Positions 45,701 to 56,000 of a stretch of 64,000 nt of DNA are shown here, one piece after another. Source of the stretch: Porites lutea (lineage: Eukaryota > Cnidaria > Anthozoa > Scleractinia > Poritidae); NCBI RefSeq assembly GCF_958299795.1, contig NC_133203.1, forward strand, positions 34,070,381 to 34,134,380, given 5' to 3'. Under the pieces are notes generated by a model. It did no database searches. It was not told where the DNA came from and worked only from the letters and a program-made list of their open reading frames with translations. Both the position numbers and the translations under genes were made by a program. Position 1 is the stretch's first letter, and the number at the start of each line of letters is the position of its first letter.

Positions 45701-45876
45701 GGCTTTGTAGATGTCGTGCCCTTTATGAATACAAAGCATCACAAAGTGATGAACTTGATATTTTACCTGGAGACATTATTACATTAACAGCCAAGTTAGA
45801 GGGAGGATGGTGGCAAGGTGAACTTCATAATAAAACAGGAATTTTCCCCGCTAGTTATGTTGAAGAAATTGGATGA
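30800..45876 (+). CDS. NOSTRIN: nostrin (F-BAR and SH3 adaptor), 17 coding exons
   Basis: Spliced frame of 497 aa (human is about 506). Exons: 30800-30826, 30969-31054, 31731-31811, 33775-33837, 35615-35696, 36832-36894, 37487-37600, 38653-38698, 39186-39265, 40600-40698, 41311-41430, 42212-42320, 42528-42616, 43469-43597, 43806-43893, 44023-44064, 45701-45876; every junction is GT-AG and phases agree. An N-terminal F-BAR (about 1-260; ELRKLCRQGNEFCREVSS, AKIEQTYAESLSRLA) is followed by a second helical region and an acidic linker SDDEFDDFPDTESPG, then a C-terminal SH3 (about 443-497: ALYEYKASQSDELDILPGD, GGWWQGEL, GIFPASYV). In mammals nostrin binds membranes, dynamin and N-WASP and controls eNOS traffic. 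Matches to human nostrin are visible throughout. Introns are full of MITEs. The 42-nt exon 16 is symmetric and could be skipped. The first exon is short, so its start is the least certain part. Confidence 0.92.
32364..32610. mobile_element. MITE family with GGGTGCAAAGAAAGTC end, copy 1
   Basis: In NOSTRIN intron 3. Starts GGGTGCAAAGAAAGTCAGTT and ends near GGCACCACTTTCTTTG. Shares CATGTACTGGCC, GATTACAGTTCTTCTGTAAT and CTTGCCC blocks with copies at 34426-34679 and 53732-53915. Confidence 0.65.
32906..33180. mobile_element. 275-bp TIR element, full-length relative of the copy at 1648
   Basis: Ends AGAGTGGTTTTCGTTTGAGT and ACTCAAATGAAAACCGCTCT are inverted repeats (24 bp with two mismatches, through TGTCG), flanked by TA. 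It lies in NOSTRIN intron 3. The interior has CCAATCA/TGATTGG pairs but no coding capacity. Confidence 0.8.
34426..34679. mobile_element. MITE family with GGGTGCAAAGAAAGTC end, copy 2 (inverted)
   Basis: In NOSTRIN intron 4, in the opposite orientation to copy 1. Ends AACTGACTTTCTTTGCACCC and contains ATTACAGAAGAACTGTAATC. Confidence 0.65.
35227..35361. mobile_element. MITE with AGTACAAAATGCAGACTGC termini
   Basis: In NOSTRIN intron 4. AGTACAAAATGCAGACTGC and GCAGTCTGCATTTTGTACT are perfect 19-bp inverted repeats; the interior includes CAATGATCTGC/GTTTTCACCTC-type sequence only. Confidence 0.8.
35736..36035. mobile_element. composite TIR element (ACATGGCCGC family)
   Basis: In NOSTRIN intron 5. 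The first half is bounded by TATATAAACACCAATGAAAT and ATTTCATTGGTGTTTATATA. The second half by ATGGCCGCTTGGGGATACGA and CGTATCTCCACGCGGCCAT around GAGTGAGCCGAGCGAACGAG. Both halves are types I recall as abundant in corals and may belong to one element. Confidence 0.7.
38757..38964. mobile_element. MITE with TAACCCTcTAAGACCC-like ends, copy A
   Basis: In NOSTRIN intron 8. Starts TAACCCTCTAAGACCCAGT, ends ACTTAAAGGGTTA, and contains TCTCCTGACTGATC. Related sequences: 47480-47692, 27620-27850 and 55585-55660 (CTCCTGACTGATCCCATACA), all AT-rich. Confidence 0.6.
39516..39654. mobile_element. 139-bp MITE
   Basis: In NOSTRIN intron 9. TGGTCTATACTCTTATTGACC and GGCCAATAAGAGTATAGACCA are inverted repeats (24 bp each, one mismatch); the interior also pairs ATGTTCAAAACT with AGTTTTGAACAT. 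Confidence 0.8.
39723..40014. mobile_element. dispersed palindromic repeat, copy 2 of 2
   Basis: In NOSTRIN intron 9, same orientation and nearly full length compared with 25202-25494. It is followed by a worn relative of the G-rich element (GGGCTTATAC, 40070-40400). Confidence 0.75.
41787..41937. mobile_element. MITE with GGCCCCAGTTGTTCAAAAG ends, copy 1
   Basis: In NOSTRIN intron 11. Left GGCCCCAGTTGTTCAAAAGG, right CCAACTTTTGAACAACTGGGGCC; 26-bp arms with one mismatch. Interior ATCACTATCCACTGG / CCTTGGATAGTGATTTATC pairs again. Two more copies flank SPC25: 46924-47065 and 51096-51214. Confidence 0.8.
42703..42967. mobile_element. foldback MITE
   Basis: In NOSTRIN intron 13. TGGACAAAACACTGACC with CCACAGTCCATGG faces CCATGGACTGGAGGTTAGTG with TTTTGTC. 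An inner pair GAAGTTTAGTGATTAG / CTAATCACTAAACTTC adds to the fold. Confidence 0.75.
43098..43219. mobile_element. short foldback MITE
   Basis: In NOSTRIN intron 13. CCTCGGTGTAAGAACCTGTCA and the complement GTAACAGGTTCTTACACCGAGG bracket a T-rich loop of about 75 bp. Confidence 0.75.
44760..45080. repeat. diverged copy of the 22.6-23.6 kb dispersed repeat
   Basis: In NOSTRIN intron 16. CGACGACGGCAATGGCAACG, ACAACTTTGCATGTGCATCA, TACATTTCTTACC and GGTCCTGTTGGATTCAAC align in order with the three tandem copies upstream of the fifth transporter gene. Confidence 0.7.
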
Positions 45877-46923
45877 CCTTGACCTCAACATGGACTGTGG
45901 ATTGGAATATTAATTAATGAAAAAAATTACTTGTGGGTCATTTAGATGCGTTTTGCCGTCTTTACCTTACAGTTTGGAAAAAAAAAAACACATACACACG
46001 CGCGTGCGCATGCCTAGTCACATGCTTATTAATGAAAAGAAGTGCTTTCAAGTGAGTCTTTCAGTCTGTTATTTGTAAAAGAAAATTATTGTGTACTGCT
46101 ATGCACAACAGACCTTTCCCGCATTGCTGTAAACAAACTGGCAGCAATTCGAGGCTTGGGTGGAAAAAATACAATGATTTGTATATTTGTATGGAATTGT
46201 CCACTTAAGCCTAGGAATGTGAGAAAGGTCTATCCGTAGTTTCTTTTTTGTTTAAAGTGTGATCAGTTAAATTAAGAACCTATGGGCAAAGAACAGCATT
46301 ATTTTGTTGTATTAAATTTAAGTCAGGATGTTACCCTTAGGCTCAAAATAATTCGCTGGATTGTTACTTTGATGAGAGAAAGTACTTATTTTCCCTGGCT
46401 TTCACTTTGTTTTGGGAAAAAATGAAAGCCAAATAGTTGAGCTGGCATCATTTTATAACACTGAGAAAAAAGAGCATGCTGCAGTATATTTTTGAAAGGA
46501 AGTTACTTTTAGTTATAAAGACAGTATTTTGTTTCTTTTGTTTTACAAATGACACAGACTTGATTTCTTGCACTCAATTTTCTCCAGCATCAGTGCAAAC
46601 TCTAGAAAAAGGCATTTGGACAAATGGTATTTTTGTTAGCAGTATTGGATTGGTGTGCAAAAATGTACAAGAATATGTAAGGAACTGTTGGGCAGAAAAT
46701 TGAACAAACCCACATAAGAGTATGATAACAGAACAGGATGGTTTCTACTTGGTTTTATTACAATAAAATGCAGTTGTCAGGTATAAAATGTCACAAAACT
46801 TTACCTTTGTGATTTGATGACAGGAGAGTTGTTTCATGGTTGAGTTTGGTAAATTTTTATGACATTACCCATGCTGTAGTGTGGTCTTGTCATGTAAGCT
46901 TTCCAACAATGTTAAATGCAATA

Positions 46924-47065
46924 CCAGCTGTTCAAACTTTGGATAGCTCTATCCACTGGATTAATCACTATCCAGTGGATAAATGTTACGAAAACCAATT
47001 GTGTTATCCACTGGTTAGAGTTTTAATCAGTTGATAGTGTTATCATCTTTCGAACAACTGCGGCC
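46924..47065. mobile_element. MITE with GTTGTTCAAA ends, copy 2
   Basis: CCAGCTGTTCAAACTTTGGATA at the left and TATCATCTTTCGAACAACTGCGG at the right, with internal TATCCACTGG/CCAGTGGATA pairs. Same family as 41787-41937, more diverged. Confidence 0.7.
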
Positions 47066-47479
47066 TTATTTTCATGTAATGTTGGGAAAATCTAATACAA
47101 TATAGGAATTTCACCCTTACTGACCACCCCAGATTTTGACTACTAATGTAAACTAAACTATTGTCAGCCAAATCAGGAGAATCATGAACATAAAGTTTTA
47201 ATTTTCCTAATATGTTCCAGATTTCTATGATGGCCACTAATTTCTCCCAAGGTATGAAAACTTGACACATTATACTGTCCAGAGCTAAGGATCAATGGGC
47301 GATTGTTTTTGCTTGGTCCTTCTTAGCTTTAGACTAAAGATTTTTTCTGACTTATTGGCAGTTATCTGGATCATGGAATGATCAGAAAATGTTGAAATTC
47401 CTGATTGTCCAGGATTTTTCTAATGTCTGTAAACCAGGCTGTAAATTCAATCAACTCTCTCTTGCTCTATCGACACCTC

Positions 47480-47692
47480 TTAACCCTTTGAGTCCCAATA
47501 GTGACCAACATCAATTTTCTCCTAACAATGTCCATATGTTGCCAAGAGAAATGGTTATAAGAGTTAATAAAATGGTCACTAATTAGAAAATGCTTTGATC
47601 TGTTATCAAATTCTCTCAACTAATTCTTTAAGGAAATGTATGGAGATCAGTTTGGAGAATTTGTATGTGGATATAGGGGCTTAAGGGGTTAA
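47480..47692. mobile_element. MITE with TTAACCCTTTGAGTCCC ends, copy B
   Basis: Left TTAACCCTTTGAGTCCCAAT, right ATAGGGGCTTAAGGGGTTAA, imperfect inverted repeats. GACCAACATCAATTTTCTCC is shared with 27649-27668. Confidence 0.7.
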
Positions 47693-48673
47693 TTGGACCA
47701 CCACCTTGAGTTTGACTATGTGTACCTCACTGATCCTCTTTACTACAATGTGCCTATATATAAGATCACAGGCAGACCCCTCTCTCAGATGGATACTGAG
47801 AGCCAATCTCAAGAGAGTCTATCTTGCAGGAGAGAGTTCACTGTTGACTGAGTTAGTTGACCACTTAAGCTGGAATATCAGTGTATGATTTCTTCTTTGA
47901 CAGATCACTTAAGTTAGAAAATTACTGTTCAGCTTTAAGGACAATATTATAATGGGTTTAAATTTCAACCATCTCCTCGAGTTTGCAAATCAAGGTCACA
48001 GCTGAAATTCAGATTAAAAATGGAGTGGCTTGAACACATTTTGGAGCCACTAGGAGTAGAAAAGAGATGTATATTTTTTGCATGGTGTAGTTAATATGTC
48101 CATGAAACCTTCAGTTGTTAAGTAATTAAAGTATTTGATAAGACAAAGTGCATTAATAAAAAACCTTGACTTGACAAAATTGTGAAGTCCTCAGTATTAA
48201 AAATGATATTCTTCACCTCAGTAATAGTAAAATATATTGAAAAGAACTTGAGTTGCACAAACCCTGTTAACATTAATTTTCATACTGGGCATATTGTCAT
48301 GTCTTTCAACAAACCAGCAACTACATAAAAGATTTCAAACAAAATCTTTTACTAACCTCGAATAAAGGTGTACTTGGACTAAAAAACTAATTTCAGGAGT
48401 TCTTTTGAATGATGATGCGATTCACCATGCACTTGATTATTTACAAACAGGTAAGGGGGAACTAGCATTTTGTTATCTTAGAATGAACTACTACAAGTCG
48501 TGTATAAAACATCTCTTCAGTAATAGCAATTCGTCTCTTAAAGAGTACAGTTTGTTATTATTTCTCTTTTAATCTTGGATAATGTGATGAGCTTTTGAAG
48601 TTTAGCCAGATCTAAAGACAACAATCATTGCCACACAGCTTGCTTTTAGTGCCTTGAGATGAAATACGCTGAT

Positions 48674-51600
48674 TCAACTTGTGCTGGTCTTTTTGGAGGC
48701 TGTAACATAATCTTTGAATCTTCTTCTCATTGAGACCACAAACTTGGAGAAGTTATTTGTACTGTTTAGCTGCTGCACCATTTCATCAAGTTCTTTGACC
48801 TCTGGCATGCAGTTTTTCACTGTAAGAGGAATAACAGGTTAATTTTTAGATCTTCATAGGCAAAGAAGGTTAAGATACACACAAAGGGCCTACATGACTG
48901 GAGGTTGTCCTGGTTGCTGTAGCATGAAGTAACAAGGAGCTTTGCTACTCTCAGCTGGATGGGGTGCTAGCCACACCCCAGCAATATGTTACCGGTGCCC
49001 ATTGATACTGCCTGGACCTACAGATTTGAAGTCTGTGAAACATGTTAACTGCTCTGCCTCCACGTTTCCACCATAAACAAAGAAAGACGTGGTAATTTTT
49101 TTTTGTTAAATGGAATCACCAGTTTGTAATATCCGTGATATCACAGGCATGGATATATCAAAACAAATTCCAAAATCAATGCGCAGAATTTAAAAAAGTG
49201 TGAATAAATTAACTTTGCAAACCTAGGCTGTTGTCTTCAACGGGTAAATATGATCAAATGGAAGACAAAAAATATCATCTTTTGAAGCAAGTAATGCAGA
49301 TTTAATAATATTTGAGCCTTGGCATAAATTTGCAGAACAGGACATAGTTTCAAGGAAACCGAAACATAGGTTTGACAATGTTTACACTTTTCTTTGTAAA
49401 TTTTCAGTTCCTTATTAAAATATTGTTACATTTGTATTTTGTTTCGAGTGAGTCTTTCCATTTTTAATTAAATTTTCACCCTTTAAAAACAATGACACCA
49501 GAGACTGTTTTGATTTTATAGTGAAGCTATTTACTAACAACATTACCACTGTATGTGCCTTGGTTGGTAATGGACACAGTAAAAACAAATGGCTTCTCCT
49601 CATCATTTGGATCAATGTACTTGAACACAAACTGCAGATTATCTTCTGATGAAAGAGAGAGAGAGAGAGAAAACTTATCTACTTGAACATTAAAATATCT
49701 TAACTGTTAACTGTCCTATTAAATTTTTATTGAAACGTACAAGCTTTCAAGACAGGTTATCTTTTTATCTCTAGGGATAGGAGATGATGAAATGATAATC
49801 TTCCAAATATTTCAAGTTTTGTGGGCAAAGTTATAAAATGTGGCACATAAAATTGCTGTTCAGCTGGGCAAATTAAATAATTTAAATGGTCAGTAAATTT
49901 GCCCATTGAGTAAATAGAATAATTAGGAAAAGGTGTGATCGCAGGCTATCTGGTGACTGGCCTCCACAGTAACTAAAGTCCCTGCAAGCCCTAAGGTTAG
50001 TATAGATTGATTTCTAAACAAAATCTTCCCATTACCATGATTAGGAATGTAGTGAGAACAGTATGGAGAATATCTGAGTTGATATATACAATGCAGAAAC
50101 CCCTGACAATAAACCTTGAGTGTGAGCAACAGAGCTTACCATCCACTTTCTTGAAAGCTAAGCCCAGTCTCTCTTTGAATAACTCTGTCCCCTTGGTAAA
50201 CTGTTTGATCTTGAATGAGCTACTTTGTTCCTTAGAAGTGATTTCTAAAAAAAAAACCCACAACATTTCAGGTAAGGTTGTTTAGAGCCACAGGATCCCC
50301 AAGTTACATGAGCCTGGTCAAAGTAACATAAACAAGTAGAAACTAGCCCTTTCCACATGGCACAGGCAGGTGTCTTATTCTCTTAGGATCATTGCCTAGG
50401 ATGGTTTTCTTGCAGCAGATGAATCTTGCAGTCAGACCCTAGCCTGTCAGCCTAGTTATGTAACAGACGAAACTAAACCTCTAGTTGAGTCCATCTGCAA
50501 AACAGTGCCAACATCGCTGTTCTGGATCCCCACGTGCATTCCAGGACTTGAGTATGCACAATGATTGGCTTGTTTAAAGGGCAATTGTTGATTTCCCAAT
50601 CAGGATGAAAGGAAATTCAAAATGCCTCTCTGGTAATTGGTTGGGTCCATTGGGGGTCCTTGACAAGAATATCGGCCTTGGTTGCAAACGTTCCTAACCG
50701 AGGTAAAGTTCTGTCTGCGACGCAGGCTGAGACCACAGCATCACTTGTTCTTGTTGGCATTTGTCTTTTATGGCAGGAAACATGGAAGTTGCCTGTGAAG
50801 GAGGCTATCTTACATCTGTGTTTACCTTGACATCAGTTTCACATAACAGTCTCCCACACAATGTGGTCTGTCATGCAGCACTGCAAAGTGTGGAACAGCC
50901 TGCGAGCAAGCTCTCCGGGGGGGTGGATACGAGGGAAAACTATTTTTCTCTCTCACCCCTAGGGCCCCCAGACAACTTGGTTGCAGGCTAAGTGTGGGAC
51001 ACCTGGCAAAAATTTATTAGGGATGGGTTGAACCACTGTATAGGCGATACTCCAAGATATACTCAAACTAACTGCCTTGGAGTTTTTGAGCAGCTGGCCC
51101 TGGTCGTTCAAAAGTTGCATAACACTATCCTGTGGATAAATATAAGGGAAACCATGACATTATCCACTGGATAGAGATTTATCCATTGGATAACGCTATC
51201 TTTTGAAAAACTGAGATGATTCTCTTCGTTCTAATTTTAAGTCTTATAATTCTTCGCGGCTGTTCTCTATATAGTCATTCAATGTTCAAAAAACGGCTGC
51301 CTATGAAAAATCTCATAAATGGCAGAAGTGACGTCTAAATACCTGGAAAATAGAAACTGATAAACTAATAGCCCGCCTAGCTAGCAGTTTTTTTGGTGTG
51401 ATTTTTCAAATGGGAAAACAATAGGGTAGGGGATAATGGGGAGAGTGAAATCTTTCCATCCAATAGGAATCTGACATTCACTGATAGGTTCACATTCTGT
51501 CAGCGAATCAGGAATGCCGTTTTCTCTGTCCGCTGGCGAACGGTGTTTCAAAAATCTTTTGGGGTTGAATCCCCATTGGCTTCTCCCCTTACTCCCCTGC

Positions 51601-52713
51601 CCCATCGTTTTCTGTTTCGACCTAGGTTCAGCTTTCGCACAGAAGAAAAACACACCAAAAAAATTACCAGCTGCGCAAACTAAACAAATTAATGCAATGC
51701 TTGTCTTAGAGCATGTACCGTCTTTTCGTGTCTTTAGTCGATGTTCCGTGTCTTCAAGGTATTTCTCTGTTTGTTCTCTTCTCTGTACCAGATGCTCAGC
51801 TGTGATTTGTAACTCGCGTAACTCTCTTTCAAGGTTTGCAACTTCATCAGCTCTCTGTCGTAAAACTAGAAAGTAGATTGATTGGTTGAAGTATCGGACC
51901 CTGAATGAACAGTTGTTTAAGTTAGCTAAGTAGTAAGCTTAACTTCTTAAACAAGCTTAAGACGAAATCCATCAGGAAGTCAGGTAACTTCAATTTTCAG
52001 TGCACAAAAACCTTGTACCAGAACAATATTGCATTCTTTTTAACATTTTCCAAGGGCTACAGATAAAATTAGTTATCTGTAATAACACCAAAGACTATTT
52101 CTCATGGGAGCCCGTGAAAATAAATGTCAAAATTTACAAGAATTGTGAAAACACAGGTAAAATTCTCAAAATTTCATGTGTCATTTTGTGAAATTTGACA
52201 TTTACTTTCTTGGGATCTCATGAGAAATTTTCTTTGGTGTTATTTCAGATAACTAATTAAATCTTCTATAGCCCTTGAAAACTGTAAAAAGGAATTCTAT
52301 ATTTTTAAAATTATTCTGGTACAAAGTTTTTGTCCACTAAAAATTAAATGCATTTCTCCTTTAGCTTTCTTACCTTCTAAATTCTTTTCGCTTTGAATGT
52401 GGTACTGGTTTATCGTCTCTTCGAGATGTTTCATCTTCTCTGTGTGTAACAGAAAGCCATGTAAGACGTAGTAATATTTTTTCTTCGGAAAGAAAGCAAT
52501 TATACTTATTCGATCCGTTGTACCAGCTGTGTACCCGTTGTTGTAAACATAGGCTCACATACCTTTCCCGTTTAGCAACATAATGTTTTCGTGGTTCTTT
52601 TTGTCCTCCAGGTACGAACGTTTGAACGTATCTCCAGTCCATTCCATAAATTTTTCCTGCACCTTCTTTAGGTTCAGGCCTAAATTATCAATTTCTGCTG
52701 CTGTGGATACCAT
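48674..52713 (-). CDS. SPC25: kinetochore protein Spc25, 6 coding exons
   Basis: Spliced minus-strand frame of 237 aa (human 224). Exons in order: 52713-52563, 52439-52374, 51865-51719, 50244-50140, 49645-49547, 48819-48674; all are GT-AG and all five introns are phase 1. Residues 1 to about 140 are charged and helical (EKMKHLEETINQYHIQSEKN, ADEVANLERELRELQIT), the coiled coil that pairs with Spc24. The C-terminal RWD-type globular domain is marked by NLQFVFKYIDPNDEEKPFVF, VSITNQGTYS and NNFSKFVVSMRRRFKDYV, aligning with human [20 protein letters not shown] and NNFSAFLARVRKAF. Spc25 is part of the Ndc80 complex that joins kinetochores to spindle microtubules. It lies tail-to-tail with NOSTRIN and head-to-head with MIOS, 306 bp from its start codon. 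Confidence 0.92.
50890..51214. repeat. AGCCTGCGAGCAAGC foldback followed by MITE copy 3
   Basis: In SPC25 intron 3. 50898-50990 pairs AGCCTGCGAGCAAGCTCTCC with GTTGCAGGCT and holds G/C-runs. 51096-51214 is the third member of the GTTGTTCAAA family (GGCCCTGGTCGTTCAAAAG). A similar CAGGCT-ended repeat fills about 50440-50735. Confidence 0.6.
51996..52345. mobile_element. 350-bp foldback element in SPC25 intron 2
   Basis: Arms of about 150 bp: CAGTGCACAAAAACCTTGTACCAGAA, AGGGCTACAGATAAAATTAG and ACACCAAAGACTATTTCTCA on the left face TGAGAAATTTTCTTTGGTGT, CTATAGCCCT and TCTGGTACAAAGTTTTTGTC on the right (read in order of pairing). It has no coding capacity and leaves the adjoining exons untouched. 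Confidence 0.75.
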
Positions 52714-53019
52714 TTTCACTTCAAAATCGGAAGAAACACAGGTTTAGCAAAAGAGTTCGCGGTCACATTTCAATTTTCACATTTTAACCAATTAAAACGG
52801 TCTATTTTATCACGTGATACGGAAAAATCCGCTGTACCAACAAAGTCCTGCGCCTCTTTCTGCACTTTCAGTTGTAGAGGCTAGTTTCAGATGTGTTCTT
52901 AATTTTTAAGAGATCCCAAGGGGGTTTAAACTTAATCTCTTTGTGCGTATTAAGAATGGATGCATTTACTGAAGCCCTTATCAGTCATGCTGGTTTAATG
53001 TTTTGACGAAGCGTCCAAA
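52714..53019. promoter_or_regulatory. bidirectional promoter region between SPC25 and MIOS
   Basis: 306 bp separate the two start codons. It contains a perfect 12-bp palindrome TATCACGTGATA at 52808-52819 (an E-box core CACGTG), a CCAAT box at 52788-52792, and a TTTGAA (CHR-like) word on the SPC25 strand at 52725-52720. CCAAT plus CHR is the usual make-up of G2/M genes in animals, and SPC25 is such a gene in mammals. The E-box core is also that of TFEB/MITF sites. No TATA box is obvious. The function is inferred from spacing and motifs only. Confidence 0.55.
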
Positions 53020-56000
53020 ATGAGCTCGGGAAATTGGCAGGTTTTGTGGTCTCCGAGTCAACAAGATAAGTTTATCACGTTTGGGAATGAGATATGCCTG
53101 TACAAGGTCACTGGATCACAGGTAAACTTTTATGTTTAAAGCCTTGCGACAAGAACATTAGTTAGATCAGTTAGTTAGTTTTATTACAGTAAATGGTAGA
53201 TTAATCTTTACTCAATGTAAAACAAGGAAAAAAAAAATTTACACGTCTGGGCAGATCTGCAGTGAGAAGAACTGGGCCTGAGAGTGCAGCTTATCAAAGC
53301 CTGGTAAAATTCCAGATTATCGCTTTCCATTTAACCAAATTTAAGACAACTTCCAGTAGTGAATGGAACAGCATTTTCCAAAATTTCCAAAGAGAGGCCA
53401 ACTTCGCAAGGTGTACCCAAATTTTCGGGAACTTTTTCCCGAAAGTTTTCTTTCCATTCAACTTTTGTCCTGGAATTTTTAGAATTTTTGGTTTAGTGAT
53501 TGTTATTTCGCAAATTCAACAGTTTCTGTGATTTCTGGAAACTTTTCTGTGAAATGTCTGTACCATTTGCCACTGTTTCCAAATTTTAGAAAGTTTGGTT
53601 GAATGGAAAGCGCCCCAGGGTTTTCTCCTTTTCCTTACTTCCATATTTTTCTGATGTGCTGGGAAAACCCCAGTGGCCATTATGAGCTGAACAACACTTT
53701 GTCAGGGTAAAATTTTGGCATGCAACATAGTAGGGTGCAAAGAAAGTCAGTTTTACAGCCTGCCATTTGGGCAAGATGTAGCTAGCATGTACTAGCCCAA
53801 AAGTCATTTCAGCTAGACCCAAAACCCTTCTTGATTAGCAGGATTGATTACAATCCTTCTGTAATATTGAATTTCCCCCAAAAACAGCACTTACCCAGTG
53901 GGCAGGTTAAGAACAAAAGAATAAAGCTGTATCACTCCAGTTAAATGGGATGTTATGATGTGGAAAATACAGCAGGCAATGTAAGGTGATGCTATCCGGA
54001 CTGCCAGAATCCAACCTGCTTTCATCCCGGTAACCGTGCTGAAGTGTTCAAGTGGCAAAATTTCCAGTCCACTTACCGAGATTTCGGGAACCGAGCCAGC
54101 CCGACATTCGATATGAACACATCGAAAATTTTACAGTGGATTTAGAGGTTAGGCGAGATCTCAGAAACCGGGCCAGCCCAGTCAATTGGGCTCATGTGAA
54201 GAAGCCATTAGGCAGTGCCTCCATTTCTCCTCAATCAAGAGGAAGATGGAAAGTGTCTCTGCTCACTGGGTGAGGCCAAAGGTGCGCACATCTTTAAAGT
54301 CTTTTTCATGTAGATGTTTGAAAAGTTTTGCTCCCAGAATACTTTTTTATTGGCTTTAGATGAACTTACATGACTGTTTTGTTATGAGTGCTTGTTACAT
54401 AAATTCAAATCTATAACCTGTTTGGTTCTTCCTTTCAGGAGAGTCCACCCAAGGCTGCCGGTATAAGGAACCAGGGTACAGTTAGAACAGTTAGTTCGGT
54501 ATCTTTATAAACATGGATATGATTCAGAGAAAATAAGATTTTTTGATAATAGGCTTTCTACATTTTATTGACTTACAAAAGGAAAAATAATGCAATGATG
54601 CTGAGTAGGATATGAAGAATTAAGCAGATCGAGGAGGCAGTTATCCACAGAGGGTGAAGGCCGAGGTGGATAACACCCTCCAAGATCTGCTTAATTCTTC
54701 ATGTCCTAGGAAAGCCGAATTCATTAATTGCTTTATTATTCATTCAAAATAATTCCTAGTTTGAAAACATAGCTAAAACATGCTTACCTGCATCGATGTT
54801 AAGTTTATCTTCGATAGTGTACGTTTAGGTTTGTCCAGCTCCACAAATATTCTCGAAATAGCAGATGTTGCCCTCCGAGTTGTCTTCTTGCTGTTTTTGC
54901 TATGTTTTTAGCCATTATTTTACCTAGTTCTAGCTGTAGTTCTTACTCTTGAAACAAGTGAAGTGTCCGAAAACAACTCAACCTCGTCCCCAGATCTTCT
55001 TGGTTAATGGTGCATTAACCTGTAGAAGGCTGTATTTTTGACATCATTTCCTCGATAAAACAAAATTCTTTCAAATTTGGTCATCAGTAACTGGTTATGG
55101 TGAATTATGCATGTGCTTTTAGCCAATCTCAACTGGGGAAAAATTTTGAATGAATAATAATTTATAATTAATTGATTTATTATGTTTATAAAATTATTTT
55201 ATTTATTTACTTATAATTTATTTATTTTGATTGAACCTTTGACATTCACATTCACAGCAAAAATTTCTAATGATTGTTTTCAAATTATAACGAGCCCACA
55301 ATCCTACTACTTGGAACAAACTCCAGTAACATATGTGATTTGCTATTTCAGTGATTCAACTGTCTGATGACACTTATGCTTCACTGGTATCTGTTTTGAC
55401 TGACATACAATATCTAAAGGTAACAACATTTTATTACCGTACTGTCTCAGTTGCCAGGGTGTTTAATCCCATAATGATCCTCAATTTACCTTTCTGGTCA
55501 CATGTGTTATCTTACCCTGGTGATTATTATGTGATTCTTGACTTGGTGATTATCACTAAAAAGGCGTCAACTAACTCGAGGACATTGTGCCTTAAAGTCC
55601 CAGTATCCACATACAAATTCTCCTGACTGATCCCATACATTTTCTTAAAGAATAGTAGAGAGAATAGGCCTTTTCGGTAAACACGAAAACAGTTCACTTT
55701 TGAAAAATGCCATAACCTTTGTTGTTTTAATTCATAACAGGCGCTTTGAGCCCTTAAATGCGTAAGGGAAAGATTTGATGACCGTTTGAAAATTTGAAAA
55801 TTTACAAGGATTTGCATGGAAAACCATTCAAGCGTGACTGGGTGGCAAGAGTTGTTATTCTCATACAAATCCATCTAATTTTCAGCGGCCAATTGCAATC
55901 ACTACTTTTGAGATATAGGGCTTAAAATTTACAGGCTACCTAATAATATTCTCTTTCAGCTCATGCTAACAAAATGTTTCAAAAGCAAACTGTTCTCGTG

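Larger units (their letters stand above)
45877..48673. other. convergent 3' region between NOSTRIN and SPC25
   Basis: Holds the 3' UTRs of both genes. It contains two MITEs (46924-47065 and 47480-47692) and a CA/CG dinucleotide tract near 45990-46005. AATAAA occurs at about 46763 on the plus strand, one possible NOSTRIN end. No coding frame is supported. Confidence 0.5.
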
